In this document: one piece after another, positions 46,098 to 57,649 of the stretch
How positions within the stretch are numbered: position 1 is the stretch's first letter
Layout of the letters: every line of letters starts with the position of its first letter
Assembly (NCBI RefSeq): GCF_023159225.1
Contig: NC_063168.1
Span: 59,065,398-59,129,397 of the forward strand
Direction of reading: 5' to 3'
DNA from: Perognathus longimembris pacificus
Taxonomy: Eukaryota; Chordata; Mammalia; Rodentia; Heteromyidae
Length of the DNA stretch: 64,000 bases
The notes under the pieces: generated by a model
What the model was told of the DNA's origin: nothing
Databases searched by the model: none
What the model saw: the letters and a program-made list of their open reading frames with translations, nothing else
Position numbers and translations under genes: made by a program

Positions 46098-46854
46098 TAT
46101 TGGGAGAGTCAGATAATATCTCCATTAATAGCATGAGGTTTAAAGATTGGAGAGTGGCAACACCAGGACAAGTGCCTGATTTATGCTTTTTCAATCACCT
46201 GGGCTCATGGCCTAAACTGGTAATGGATTCCATCCATCAAAAAATTATTCTACCTGGCATCTTGGTTTCTGAAGAAATCTGGATGGTCTCATAGAGAATT
46301 GGTGGAATGATTTAGTGCATGTGAAAGCTCTTAGCACAGTGCTTCAGTAAAAGCTGAAAGAATCCATTCCGTCTATTTTAATTAGATGCTCACAATATCA
46401 TGATCCATTAGATACATAAGAGAAATCAAATATCGGTTGTCTAATGAAAACCCCACAGCCCTGCGGTGTACAATTGTCAGCAATGTGACACTGGCGTCTT
46501 CTCCGGGCGATTAGTTTGAACTCTCCTGTCTCCAAGTGTTCCTTTCCTGAGGGGCCTACCAGCCGTTGTAAACAACTGCTCTAGGCTGGGGAAAGCTCAC
46601 CAGCTATATGCATTTCTGTCCATTTCTCACACTGGTGACTCGATACCACACTTTTCATTCTGGGGTCTCCAAAGTCCAAAATAGCTCCTGATGAAATCAT
46701 TCCATAAGTGATTATTGGTTGAATAATATTAACAAATGAGAATAAAAAATCAATGACACAAGGGTTTGTGAGTAAAAGTATCCTAATGCTCCTGAATCTG
46801 GCAAGCCTGAAGCCACAAGACCTCTCTCTGGCCAGAGGCAGACAGCAAGGCATA
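46098..46854. other. repeat-poor sequence, possible conserved block 46380-46560
   Basis: Bases 46300-46350 contain a MIR scrap (CTCTTAGCACAGTGCTTCAG). The following block has CpGs in AT-rich context (TATCGGTTGTC, TCCGGGCGATTAGTTTG) and no repeat, which is unusual locally. No exon seen; the 90-codon minus frame at 46581 is unsupported. Confidence 0.3.
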
Positions 46855-47088
46855 TGCTCTCATAAATGGCTCACACTTAAAACCCTACTCAGGAGCCTGA
46901 TATGTGAGGAGGAATGTTCAAAGCCAGCCCGGACAGGGAAGTCCAGGAGACAGTTTTCTTCATTTAATCAGAAAAAAAGCCAGAAGTAGAGCTGTGGCTC
47001 AAGTGGTAGAGCTCTAGTCTTGAGTGAAAAAAGCTAAGGGGCAGAGCCCAAGCCCTGAGTTCAAGCCCCAGTATGGGCACAAAAACTT
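46855..47088 (+). mobile_element. composite SINE (B1-like head plus Geo-type right module)
   Basis: AATGGCTCACACTTAAAACC head, GTTCAAAGCCAGCCCGGAC, linker, then GCCAGAAGTAGAGCTGTGG and CAAGTGGTAGAGCTCTAG, ending AGTTCAAGCCCCAGTATGGG. The right module is well preserved and aligns closely with IDL-Geo right monomers. Confidence 0.85.
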
Positions 47089-47102
47089 AAGTAACTATGA
47101 CC

Positions 47103-47337
47103 ACCATTACTTTATTTATGTAGTACTTATAATACTTCATATGCCAACTGTTGTTCTGAAGGCCTTTACTTAATCTTCTCAGTAGTCCTCTGAGAAAACA
47201 CATTGCTTTTATTCCCAATTGATAGATGAGAAATTGAATTGAGTCAGTCACCAGTTACTAATGAACAGAGCTGGAATTGGAACCCACACATTCTCGCTCT
47301 AGAACCCATGACCCCTGCACTAAATAACATTACCTCT
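47103..47337 (+). repeat. MIR SINE relic, near full length
   Basis: TATGTAGTACTTATAATAC, GAAGGCCTTTACTTAATC, ATTGATAGATGAGAAATTG, AGCTGGAATTGGAACCCAC in MIR order. Confidence 0.7.
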
Positions 47338-47989
47338 CCCAAAGAGACATGAAGAGGTGCCCCCACCCCAAGCAGAGGAGCTCACAGTGGCCCTGTCAGA
47401 TGACAGGCCAGGTAGACAGGAGCAAAAATGAGATAAGACTGACTCTTCTCTGTGTCCCAGCTGAAATAGCCTCTTACCACCTTCATTTGGCTGCCACTGG
47501 GACCCGGGAGGGAGCATTCTGTGTTGTACATCTGAGCAAGCTGGAGGGAGAGTTGTCAGGCTTTTGGTGTGAGCAAGAGAGATGTTTCCTATCTAGCTCT
47601 GAATACCGAGGAAACATATTGGAGACCAGAAGTCAGAATCTGACCTTTACATCCACCCCACCTCCAGCAGCCCTTAGCAGAGGAGTTCTTTTGTTCTATT
47701 CACAATTGAATAACAAGCTACTCAGAGGAGGGGTGCATACAGCATGCATGGTTGGTTGGATAAACTGAGGCAATATGGAAATGCCCAAATCTGTACACAT
47801 GCTACTCCTTCAGAAGAGATGTGTGGAGCTCTAGTTGAGCATGGCCCTGGGCCCCAGAGATCTCAGGATCTGAGCCCTTGTTCACTGCACCCTACACTTC
47901 CCAGCCCTACTGTGCCAAGCCTGACCTGACCTTTCACAGGGGCACGAATGAGAACTCCAAAATCTCCACACTAGCAGTGAGAAATACTC
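47338..47989. other. unique sequence with a 139-codon chance open frame
   Basis: The plus-strand frame at 47349-47768 is one of the two longest in the window. It starts just past the MIR relic, has no Kozak-like purine at -3 that would favour it, no poly-A or splice context, and resembles no known protein. Confidence 0.4.
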
Positions 47990-48260
47990 TTTTCCAGTTG
48001 GCTTGTGAAAATAGTTTCCTCTGATTGAACTTTGCCCTCTTGCCAGTGCTTTTTACTACCTGCACTTAATTACTTTTCAATAGGAAGAGATTCCGTGACC
48101 ATCAGAAATTCAGTGACATGCACATCATTTATTTGTATGAATATATTTTTCCATGTGCCTCTAAATTAAACTGGCTTCGGGTTGGTTTTAATGAAACCAA
48201 TCTAAGTCCCATTCATGTTGCGCGAATAGATAGTCTGCATGATTGGAGAAAGATTTGTTG
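47990..48260. promoter_or_regulatory. candidate conserved non-coding element
   Basis: Repeat-free block with homeodomain-type cores (CACTTAATTACTTTTC, CTAAATTAAACTGG) and an isolated CpG pair in GTTGCGCGAATAG. Suggestive texture only. Confidence 0.22.
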
Positions 48261-48404
48261 ATTCTCAGTTCAGAAAGAAAATCAACCAATGAAAACTTCA
48301 TGATTCCATGTTGAATCCTTTGTCTTGGGTAGTTCTTACCCTGTGGTTGGCCCCCTCCTCTCTTTCCCATCGCATTCAGGGGTGCCCTTTTCTCTGTCTT
48401 CATG

Positions 48405-48600
48405 CATTTATTCATTAGCTTTCCTGTTCAGTATTTCTTTCAATAAACATTCCTCTGTATTTTGAGAGAATGGTGCTGGCTGGGAGAAATGGAGTTGAGA
48501 ATGAGCAGAAAAGGTCTTCGTCCTCATGAAGCCTGCCTCCTGGAGGGGGAAATGAACATTACATCATAATTACCTGGGTTGTCACAGGATTCCTGGAGCG
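48405..48600 (-). repeat. L2-like relic
   Basis: GCATTTATTCATTAGC, then TCAATAAACATTCCTC and TCCTCATGAAGCCTGCCTCC fit reversed L2 3' text; related old text may extend to about 48850. Confidence 0.4.
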
Positions 48601-48887
48601 TTACCTGATGGAATATCACAGGCCTCTATGTGTTCTTATAAAAGAGGCCCTCCCCAAGGAAATGCACCTAGATCTGAAGTCCCAGTGGGAGGAACAAGTG
48701 GCAAGTTCTAGAAGGGAGAGTGACATGCCAGAGCCCAAAGGCAGGGAAGGGAGGGTATCTTGGAGGAAATTAAGGACAATAAGCCACTGAACTTGAAGAG
48801 CAGATAGGACGATTTTGAAAGAAGGCTGGGGACAAAGATAGGCAGACAACTGATCCCAAACATTTAGGATCAAATTGTGTAGCTTAG

Positions 48888-49122
48888 ATCTGGTAAGGGT
48901 AGCTCATATCTGTAAGCCAAATTATTCAGGAGACTGATAGCTTAGCTAAAGATTGTAGTTTGAAGCCAGAACAGGCAGAAAAGTCTATGAGACTCATCTC
49001 CAATTAACCAGCAAAAAACTGTAAGTGGAGGGGTAGCTCAAGTGGTAGAACAATCATTCTTGAGCTAAAAAGCCAAATGAGAGCACGAGGCCTTGAATTC
49101 AAGCCCCAGTACTGGCACACTG
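48888..49122 (+). mobile_element. composite SINE (B1-like head plus Geo-type right module)
   Basis: GGTAGCTCATATCTGTAAGC head, GAAAAGTCTATGAGACTC linker, GGGGTAGCTCAAGTGGTAG right module, ATTCAAGCCCCAGTACTGGC end. Confidence 0.82.
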
Positions 49123-49172
49123 GTGCACACACGCACACACGTGCGCATACACACACGCACACACACACACAC
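49123..49172 (+). repeat. (CA)n microsatellite at a SINE 3' end
   Basis: CA run with CG and TG interruptions, starting at the SINE's terminal GGCACAC. Confidence 0.95.
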
Positions 49173-49662
49173 AATCTATCTTTAGAGCCAAGCTCTGATG
49201 TCATTCTAATTCTGAATAGGACTTTGAGTGAGTTGGAGGTAGGATGGCAATGGGTTTACAAGTCTCAGCTGTTTACAAAAGCCCAGTGGGAAGGAGGAAA
49301 GTATAGAGAGAAGTGCATTGGACAGAATTAGTGATGGATTGGGTATAGGTGGCAGGGAAGGAGTTGGGTCGAGTATTCACTAAAGTGAGTGAAAGTAAGA
49401 GAAGCACAGGTATAGAGAGATGAGTATGCTGTTTAGTTTGGAGATGAGCATCCAGGTAGATATGCAAGTCCTCTGTGGAGTTTAGAGGAAGGATCAGGCT
49501 GGGGAAAGAAACTTGGTGGCCTGTGGCAAGGCCCTCCCTGGAGCCTTAGAACCACATTGAGTATGATGTCTAAGAACTCTACTGGCAATGTGTCATAGAC
49601 CAAAACGTAAGACCTAAAGTGACAAAAATTCTAGTAGAACACTTGGGTCAGCAAGGGTTTCT

Positions 49663-49665
<3 letters not shown>
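49173..49665. other. unique sequence, nothing recognised
   Basis: No repeat or exon seen. Confidence 0.4.

Positions 49666-49719
<54 letters not shown>
49666..49719 (+). repeat. (CA)27 microsatellite
   Basis: Uninterrupted CA run without an obvious SINE flank. Confidence 0.97.
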
Positions 49720-49721
<2 letters not shown>

Positions 49722-49859
49722 AGCATGAACTACAAAACAAATATTGATCAGCAAACATGTATTAGAATTTCAATTTTTTTTGTTCCTCAAAGGATTCCAT
49801 TAAAAAAAAATCAAGCCACAAATTATCTGACAAATTATTTGTGCCTGTTGAATTAAGAT

Positions 49860-50645
49860 ATAGGCAAGAGATGTAGTCACTGCATTTTTTTTTTACAAAT
49901 ACAGAATAACAGCCATTAAGCAAGAAACAGAAAAGATGTTCAATATCACTAGTCACTTGGAAAATTAGAATTACTAAAAGTAGAAAGACTGCCATCCCAA
50001 ATAGCAACAAGGATATGAAGAACTAGGCCTCTCATATGCCACTTGTTAGATTATACAAGAACAGAAGCATTTTGGAAAATAGGATACTTCTTCTAAAATC
50101 AACCATAAGCCTATCAGACAACCATGACGAGTCTACTTCTAGGAATATATCCAACAGAATGAAAACTCTTGTCCACATAAAAATTAAAATTATATCAGCA
50201 TTATTTATGGCAGGGGAACTTGAAAATGAAGCAGCTGTCCATCAATAAGCTGGCAAATAAAGAAACTGTGGATTATCCATATGACAGAGCATTCTTCAAA
50301 TGAAAAGAAATGAACTACAGATGATCTTAAAATCATTATGCTGATAAAAAGAATCCAGAGAAAATGTGCTTTTCTGTACGCAGAATTCCCCGAACTGCAA
50401 ACCACTATGCTAATCTAGAGTGATAAGAGAGCCTAATGGTGTTGCTAAGGAAATGAGGAAAAGGTACAAAAGCGTATTCTGTGGTGGAGAAGAGAGTGGT
50501 GGAAATAATGGAAACATCCTGTATTTTGAATGTGGTTTTAGTTTCATGACATAGCAACTATTACAAATGGCAATTGCATACTTAAAATGGATGGTATTTA
50601 TGCACATAAATCATACACCTCAGTAAAGTTGGTTTCTAAGAAGAA
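49860..50645 (+). mobile_element. L1 3' end relic (ORF2 end and 3'UTR)
   Basis: In order: ATGTTCAATATCACTAGTC, CTTCTAGGAATATATCC, CAGCATTATTTATGGCAG, GCTGTCCATCAATAAGCTGG, GAAACTGTGGATTATCC, then a 3'UTR with ACACCTCAGTAAAGTTGG. It matches the conserved mammalian L1 ORF2 C-terminus region. The coding frame is destroyed. Confidence 0.8.
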
Positions 50646-51154
50646 CAAAAAACAAACTCCCAAACAAAATAGGATGGCGGAAAGAGTCAAAAGTAAAGTT
50701 AGGGGAAAGGAAAGAAGGAAATAGGATGTGCATCTAAAAAGCAATGCTTTTGAGGAGTTTAAGTACAAAGGACATATACTAGATAAATGGGGCTGCCAGG
50801 GTAGCAAAGAGGTCAAAACCCTCCTTTGTGTGCCCTAGCATGGGTTATGGGCCATCCAGGCAAGATGGAGATGAAGCACCTGCCCCATTTATTGAGGCAT
50901 CCCTCACTCATAAAGAGCTCTGGAGATGTCATCTCCTTCTTTCTCTTCTTTTTGCTACTCTAATATCTTCCTTTCACCATCCTAAGACTACTTGAAACTA
51001 CAACATAACACTCTCATGTCTTACTTGGTGGCATAATGTCCAGAGATTGTAACTGGGTGTTCTTTGTTTCCTTAGTTGATCAACATCCAGTTCCATCTTT
51101 GTTTACAAACTGCTTGGGTGTTTCTAGTTCCCCAAGGTGATTGCCCTTTATGAC
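50646..51154. other. unique sequence, nothing recognised
   Basis: No repeat or exon seen. Confidence 0.4.
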
Positions 51155-51345
51155 AAGTTATTGAATTTTTACTATAAGCTAAACATGTTGTAAGTATTGT
51201 ACATATCGAATGCTTGCAGAACCTGTGAAGTAAATATTATTAACTTTCACTTATAAGGAGTAAAACTCAAAGTTCAGGGAAATGAAGCAATTCTCTGAAG
51301 CCGTAGAACTGAGATTTGCACCCAGGGCTTCCTGAACTCTAAAGC
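51155..51345 (+). repeat. MIR SINE relic
   Basis: AAGTTATTGAATTTTTACTA start, AGTAAATATTATTAACTTTC, GAAATGAAGCAATTCTCTG, TTTGCACCCAGGGCTTCC. Confidence 0.65.
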
Positions 51346-51374
51346 CTTTTTGGATCATTGTAGAAACACCTTTC

Positions 51375-51590
51375 TGGGCTGGGGATATAGCCTAGTGGCA
51401 AGAGTGCCTGCCTCGGATACAAGAGGCCCTAGGTTCGATTCCCCAGCACCACATATACAGAAAACGGCCAGAAGCGGCGCTGTGGCTCAAGTGGCAGAGT
51501 GCTAGCCTTGAGCGGGAAGAAGCCAGGGACAGTGCTCAGGCCCTGAGTCCAAGGCCCAGGAATGGCCAAAAAAAAAAAAAAAAAAAAAAA
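51375..51590 (+). mobile_element. IDL-Geo dimeric SINE, young copy with target-site duplication
   Basis: GGGCTGGGGATATAGCC head with intact GGTTCGATTCC box B, right monomer GCCAGAAGCGGCGCTGTGG with the GCGGGAAGAAG variant, long pure A tail. Duplicated target AGAAACACCTTTC at 51362-51374 and 51591-51603. Almost identical to the copy at 6863. Confidence 0.95.
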
Positions 51591-51603
51591 AGAAACACCT
51601 TTC

Positions 51604-51957
51604 CTCTGTTTGGAGCCATATTTTAATATTGATGTTTTGTGGGCTATTGCATCTGGTATTGTACTAAGCACATTGCAGATGCTAAGGTAATATTGATTTA
51701 TTCATTGATTGTCTCCCTCAACTAATATTTTTATGCTTTAAAATAGCAGCTACCTATCACTAGGGGCTTTTAAGAGGCTTTAGGCATGTCAGTTCCCAGG
51801 GTCAGTTCATTCTTGCCAGAGCAGAAGAAATTAATTAAGGAGTCTTGGGCACTGCTGGGTGGCAGGAGAGAGAGAGAGGCCAGTGGGCATTGGACATTCT
51901 GTCTATTTTTACTAGTCACGTTTGTCCAGATGCAATGTAAGACCCTCCCATCACAAC
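51604..51957. other. spacer between two opposed IDL-Geo copies
   Basis: Unique sequence with a short GA run near 51866. Nothing else recognised. Confidence 0.5.
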
Positions 51958-51973
51958 CATGACTGATATTCTT

Positions 51974-52178
51974 TTTTTTTTTTTTGGCCAGTCCTGGGCC
52001 TTGGTGTCAAGGGCCTGAGCACTGTCCCTGGCTTCTTTTTTGCTCAAGGCTAGCCCTCTGCCACTTGAGGCACAGCGCCACTTCTGGCCATTTTCTATAT
52101 ATATGGTGCTGGGGAATTGAACCCAGGGCTTCATGTATATGAGGCAAGCACTCTTGCCACTAGGCCATATTCCCAGCC
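51974..52178 (-). mobile_element. IDL-Geo dimeric SINE, young copy with target-site duplication
   Basis: Poly-T then right monomer with the TTTTTTGCTCAAGG variant, then the head ending CATATTCCCAGCC. Perfect 16-base duplication CATGACTGATATTCTT at 51958-51973 and 52179-52194. Confidence 0.95.
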
Positions 52179-52194
52179 CATGACTGATATTCTT

Positions 52195-52480
52195 CCTTAA
52201 ATTATTTTTGTTATATTCTTCTTACCTTTCAGCAGTTGTACAAAGGAGTTACAACTGAGCATGTCTGTTTCTAGTACAATGCATCTAAATCAGTGCTACC
52301 CCTTTCATCCTTCTCCCCCATCTCTTCCAACCCCACCCATCCCTTCAGTTGCCCTAGTTCCATTTTCACATCTATATACTGAATATTACAACTAGACTAC
52401 ATTCTCTCGTCATGTGTCTATCTTCCTCCCCTTGGCCTTCAACCCCTCCCTCCTCCACTATACTTCATGCTTAAAGCCAT
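52195..52480 (-). mobile_element. L1 3' tail-like sequence
   Basis: TTGTACAAAGGAGTTACAAC near the T-rich left edge, then pyrimidine-rich blocks (CCCATCTCTTCCAACCCC) as in the tails at 6733 and 28647. Confidence 0.5.
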
Positions 52481-53385
52481 CTGGAGAATTCCTGGCAATC
52501 CCAAGGTGAGAAGACTGAAGCCACTGATTTCAAGAAGCCATGTCAGAAACCTGAACCACACACAGATCACAATTGTTAAACAAATGCTACCTTTCAATAG
52601 CCTTGTAAAGAAAGCTTCCTGTCTATTCCATGCACTCCCTTTTACATTTCTCTGCCAGCTCTCTCCATTGATCCTCTGAGTGGCTTAAGTTCCCCAAAAG
52701 TCTGTGATAGAATTGCCTTAAAAAGTGTTTTTTTTTTAAAGATTGTAATAGGCATTCTGTAAGAGACAAGCTGGCACAAAAGAAGACAGACACATTAAGA
52801 AATATAGATTCAATTTAAATGTCCTTGATTCTTGCATGATTTATGGTGAGTCACTGTCTTTGGGTGAAGCGGTGGGTGGGATAAAGGCTTCATTCATGAG
52901 GCAAAGCTTCCGAGGATTCATGAGAACCCACAGTGAGACACTCTCCTGGAAGGCAGAAAAAGTCTTTTCTTCCAGATTTTAGACTTTATCCTCATTGAAA
53001 AGCATAAGAGAAGGAGGACCTGAATGGGATTGTACTAGTGAATGCAGAAAGTTTCACTGATCTAATTTACTCTTCAGTCTTCGCCATGCTCGAAGGACCC
53101 CTTGTTCTCCTAAGCTTTTCTCTACCCAGCTACGCTTTTCTTTAAAAAGAAAAAAAAAAAGCTCCTTTTAATGTATTAGAGGAATGAAGCGATATGATAA
53201 AGATTCTTCTGTGAGTGGAGGGTAGAATACCTCCAAGCTACCATTGTTATTTAGATCTTGACTATCCACCTCCCCACCCCCATTTGTGACAAGTTGCTTA
53301 TAAACACAACAATTCATGCCTTTATCACTAGACATTTGCCTTCCAAGAAAGCCTCATACCCATGATTGTAGACATTATCTATGGT

Positions 53386-53387
<2 letters not shown>
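52481..53387. other. unique sequence, nothing recognised
   Basis: No repeat family or exon. A-rich run at 53146-53161. Confidence 0.45.
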
Positions 53388-53388
<1 letters not shown>

Positions 53389-53434
<46 letters not shown>

Positions 53435-53478
53435 TGTGTGTGTCTGTGTGTCTGTGTCTGTGTGTGTCTGTGTGTATG
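53389..53478 (+). repeat. (TG)n with TCTG interruptions
   Basis: About 90 bases of TG with CTG variants toward the right. A weak reversed SINE terminus (GCAGTGCTGGCATTCGAAC) lies 50 bases downstream at 53528. The overlapping frames reading Cys/Val repeats are noise. Confidence 0.95.
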
Positions 53479-53579
53479 TTTGCTCCCGCGTGCCTAGATA
53501 TGTCACAAAAAGAAGAGTATTTTGTGGCAGTGCTGGCATTCGAACTTATGGCCTAGCTCTCCCCTTTGCTGTCAAAAAT

Positions 53580-54404
53580 GACCATGTCTAGAATTCTGAA
53601 CTCAGTGCAGTTCTGTGGGGCTTGGCATCCTGATTCCAGGAGACTAAACTCAGCCTTGCTAATGATTCTGAAAGGTTCCTGAGCTCCCTGCTTCCCTACT
53701 CCTAGCTACCTCTCATCATGTGAGCATCGCTCCAGTCTCTGAGGCCTCTGTGTCTCCTCCTCTGCTCCGCAGCTCAGGTGACAACAAATCCTGACAACTA
53801 CCCTTCCGAACTAAATACGACTTCCCCCTCCATCAACTGCTTTGGCACAAACTAGCAACAGGTAGCCAATAGCTACCTAGTTAGACATCCTCTTTCCACT
53901 TTTTTGCTCCACCTATTCAGTCTCTACAGGACAACAGGGTAAATGATAAAATGATTGACAATGTCACTATGCTGCTTGACTAGAAAGCCTCTGAAGGGTT
54001 CTCCACTGGTCTCAGAATGAAATCTTGGATGAAAGCCCTGCATGACCTGGCTTCATGATCATGTCCTTAATGAGACTGGCGCCTCCTCTCCAAAGCCTTT
54101 CCAGCTTCCTCCAGCAAAGTGAGCCTCTAGATGCCCATTGTGGGACAGTGTGATTTGCTCTGGCCTTGCACTTAGAGGTCCATTTTCCTGGTCATTTCAT
54201 ATCCATGTCTTCTGTAAGCTCTAAGGAAGAAAATCTCACCTTCTCTAGCTCCACCAACCTTCAATCAGTCAAGCACAGAGTCAGGAACACATTAGCTGCA
54301 CTGCAAACATTTGTTGGAAAGATAAATGAACCAATTGGGAGAGAGTCCCAGATGTAGTTGGGTTAAAGCAGGCTATGCGTTCCCTGATGACCCAATTGAC
54401 TCTT
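53580..54404. other. unique sequence, nothing recognised
   Basis: Pyrimidine-rich unique sequence. No repeat or exon recognised. Confidence 0.45.
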
Positions 54405-54490
54405 AAGGCCCTTTGTATCTCCATTGCTCTCCACCTGCAAAATGAGAATAAGAATTTATTACTAATCTGTTTCATGAGGCTACTTTAATA
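54405..54490 (-). repeat. MIR SINE scrap
   Basis: CACCTGCAAAATGAGAATAAG and CATGAGGCTACTTTAATAA follow the reversed MIR core. Confidence 0.45.
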
Positions 54491-55311
54491 ATAAAACAAA
54501 ATCACAAATACGGAAAGTCTCTAAAATATAGATTCATGTGTTGAGTTTTTACTTGGTGCCATGACATTCAAATTACCTGTTTCCTTGGAGGGTCTCACTT
54601 CTAGGCTGCATCATTACTAATTAGTTTGTCCCTTTGAGGTCTCCTTCCCCTTCCTGTCTCTGTTCTTGGTCCTAGGCATCTTTCTCATCTTTGTCTGAAC
54701 CACTTGCTTTTGGATTCAGGGCATACCTGTGTATCCTGATTTTACTGGAGTCCTCTGCATGCTTTCTGGCTGTAATCACGGCTGAATGATTTTCTCAGAA
54801 ATCCTAGTTCCACTCCAAGACAACTGTCAGCAGTACACACAGCACCAGGCCCATCCATCTGTGTAAGAGATAATGTAATTCTAAGACAATATTTAACACT
54901 GTAGGATGAGGCATAAACTCGATATGTTTTCAGGCAGAGTACAGAAAAAAATATATATATGTCCCATCTCATTAATCACAATAAGAATGAGGGATGGGGC
55001 AGATACCCGGGCCAGTGCTGCTCCTTCTAAGTTCATCTGTCTTAATACCAGGTCCTTGATCAAACGAGTGCCCATGTCGTCGTTCTGCTTGTTCAATGGC
55101 AATTTACATTTGTGAAGCTGAAGATTTATGGAGTAAGGAGAACCTCTCAGTAATAAAAAAAAAAAAAATCTTGAGTGATCCATGGTGTGTTTGGAGGTAA
55201 CTTCCATGACAAATACTCTCTGGGGATGAAACTTCAACAGAAAAATCTCTAGTTATGTATTTACCAGGTTTGTAAATACGTAACTGATCTCTTCTCAAGT
55301 ATCTATTGAGT
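54491..55311. other. unique sequence, nothing firmly recognised
   Basis: A minus-strand frame of 114 codons spans 54893-55237, with an acceptor-like CATAAATCTTCAG inside at about 55130 but no adequate donor downstream. Poly-A at 55157-55168 on the plus strand. Confidence 0.35.
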
Positions 55312-55480
55312 TCATTCATTCACTTATTCAGCAAATCATTCCTGGGCATTCCTTCTGTGTGAGAAGCTCTGTTCAGATTTAGGTAGTGGAGCTGGCAGGG
55401 GCACGGGGAAGGGGGATGTAGAGCTCTGTAAAAGCCAGCGATGGTCTGGAACATCAAAGGATTCATGCAAGGGAAGATGG
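55312..55480 (-). repeat. L2 3' end relic
   Basis: TTCATTCATTCACTTATTCAG, TTCCTGGGCATTCCTTCTGTG and AGAAGCTCTGTTCAGATTTAGG follow reversed L2. Confidence 0.55.
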
Positions 55481-55599
55481 GACTCAAAGGTGCTATATAG
55501 GCTGTAAACCTTGATATTGACCTGTGCCAACACAGAGAAGGGTCTTCTACAAAGACAAGACACTAATAAGTTTGTTAAGTGCTAAGTGACCATGGATAG

Positions 55600-55998
55600 A
55601 GGAATTGAAATACAAAATGTGACACATACATACAATGGGATATTATTCAGCCATAAAAAGGAAAAAAATATGATCTATAATGCATCATGGATAGGCCTTG
55701 AAAGCATATGAAAAAAATTCAGCCTTGAAAGATAATTTCTATATATTTTACATATAAGAGATATCCAAAGTTGTCACATTTATAGAACCAGGAAGTGGAA
55801 TACTAGGAACTCAGATGGGAGTGTGGTTGTTTAGGGTCATGATGCTTCAGTTTTGTAGTAAAAATAAAGTTCTGGATCTGCAGAGTAGTGAAGGTTGCAC
55901 TGCCATGTAAGCGTCTTTACTGCCACTGAACTGTATACTTTAAAATGGTTGACGTGGTTCATTTTATGCTATGTATATTTTACCACAATAGAAAAGAA
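55600..55998 (+). mobile_element. L1M-type 3' end relic
   Basis: ACAATGGGATATTATTCAGC, CATCATGGATAGGCCTTGAA, CACTGAACTGTATACTTTAA, AATGGTTGACGTGGTTCAT, TATATTTTACCACAATAGAA and an A-rich end. This is the well-known L1M terminus. Two to three internal deletions. Confidence 0.85.
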
Positions 55999-57649
55999 TA
56001 AGAAAAAAAAGTTCACAAGAAATCTAGGGAGGGCTTGAGATGAGAGATATAGTGGGACTTTCTAGTGATGGGGCTAGTGGGAAGTCTTGTGGGCATGGAA
56101 TACTTTTAAGAACACATGTTGAGGGTGTCCTTCAAGAAAACAAGGTCACAACTCACAGAAGCAGCAAAGCTCTTAAGGAAATTAAAGGGCAGAGAGTTTC
56201 CCAGAAGGCCTCTTGGAGGATGGCAGCAGTAGAACTAAGATCTGTGGATCTGAATAGAAGGAAGCAGTAGAAGGTGATGCTCTGGTACAGCATCTCTGGA
56301 AACTTGTTGGCATAGAGGGGAAGTTGCCAGAGCTGTAATAGCACATCAAGAATAAGACATGCTACAAAGCATAGAAAGGAGAATGATTATAGAAGTTGAA
56401 AGGAACCTACTGAGGGAAGAGAAGAGAGACTTACTGAGGAGCAAGGACATTGAAAGAAAGAAAAGGAGAGACGTTCTAGAAAGATACAGAACAGCTGGCA
56501 CGGCTGAGGTAAGGAGCCAGTCCTCCCTTGGAATCAGAGGAGAGTCAGGTGGAGAAGAAGGCTTTGAAGGGCTCCCAATGGTCCATCCAGTCTCTTGCAA
56601 GAAGCAAGACAAGATGCTGATAATGGGAGAAGACTTTGGAGAAGTGCTAGAGTCTGGCACTTGTGTTGTATGGAAGGAAATAAGCCATAGAGTGCTGGCT
56701 TCACTGAGATCAGAGCTCCTGCATGGGACGAGTGAGTGCTGGGGGCTGCTGCTGGCCTGGAGGCAGAGAGCAAATAGAAGATCTATCTTATGTGTTTAAG
56801 ACAGGGATCAACAGCAAGCCAGAGGGACACACTTCCCTGGGGTGCACTAGAACACATATAACACCAGTGTTCATGAAGTCCTGGCCAGAGGACAGGAATT
56901 CCATCATGCGAGAGAGCTCGGGGGATGTATGCAAGTCAGAAATACAAGTTCATGATGAGAGTGAAGAGCTGCATCTGGAAGAAAGAGAGGTAGACCATAT
57001 GGAGGAGAGGAACATGTGACCAGTGAGGAATGATAGGGAGTGAAACAATGATGATGCTATTTGAGTGTCCAGGGCCCAAGACATATGCAAATGAGGATGA
57101 GCTAGGACCCAAGTGTATGACCATGAAGTGTGAGGACCAGTATCTGGGAGGATGTTGAAATCTTTTTAGTAGGTGAAAATAGGCTGATATTGGAAACAAA
57201 CTGATTCATGTTGGTGAATATGAAAAGCAACCACTAAAGAGGAATGAGGATGGAGAAAAGATGGGGAGGGATTTACTTGTTGGACCAACAGGAGAAAGAG
57301 TTCAATGAAAGGTAGGGGTAAGGCTGCGGTTGGAGACCCCTGGAGGCATGGAAAGAGGGAGTCAGTCAGGGAGTGGCTGGGGTAGGAATGCACTCCTGAA
57401 GGAGAGGCGTTCAGAATAGAAAGAGGTGGGCAACCCCTGAAAGAATGATGGGTAGAAGTGGAGAAAGTTGGAGATGAGGTGGCCAGCGAGGCTGGCAGAG
57501 ACGTGTGTTCTGTCTGGAAGGGAAATAAGGGAACCAAGTCATCCTAATGATGTGAAGCTTGCCAACCTCAACCTCAACCTGAGGAGGAAAAGCTTACTCT
57601 GCCTCTGGGATTCCTTTTCTGTGAAGTGGGAGTGTGGAAACAGGTGATG
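55999..57649. other. purine-rich unique sequence with a 146-codon chance frame
   Basis: Purine-rich across about 1.6 kb, which lengthens plus-strand open frames by scarcity of T in stop codons. The longest frame (56359-56799) is charged (E/R/K-rich at its start) and unlike any known family. Old L2-type text may underlie parts of it. Confidence 0.4.

Noticed and set aside
47349..47768. 139-codon plus-strand open frame
   Set aside because: Length is within chance expectation, composition is mixed without domains, and no splice or promoter context is seen.
54893..55237. Minus-strand 114-codon frame with gene-like middle part
   Set aside because: Contains translated poly-T and A/T simple sequence at its edges and lacks a donor site.
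56359..56799. 146-codon plus-strand open frame, charged N-terminal part
   Set aside because: Lies in a long purine-rich tract where stop codons are rare on this strand. No family resemblance.
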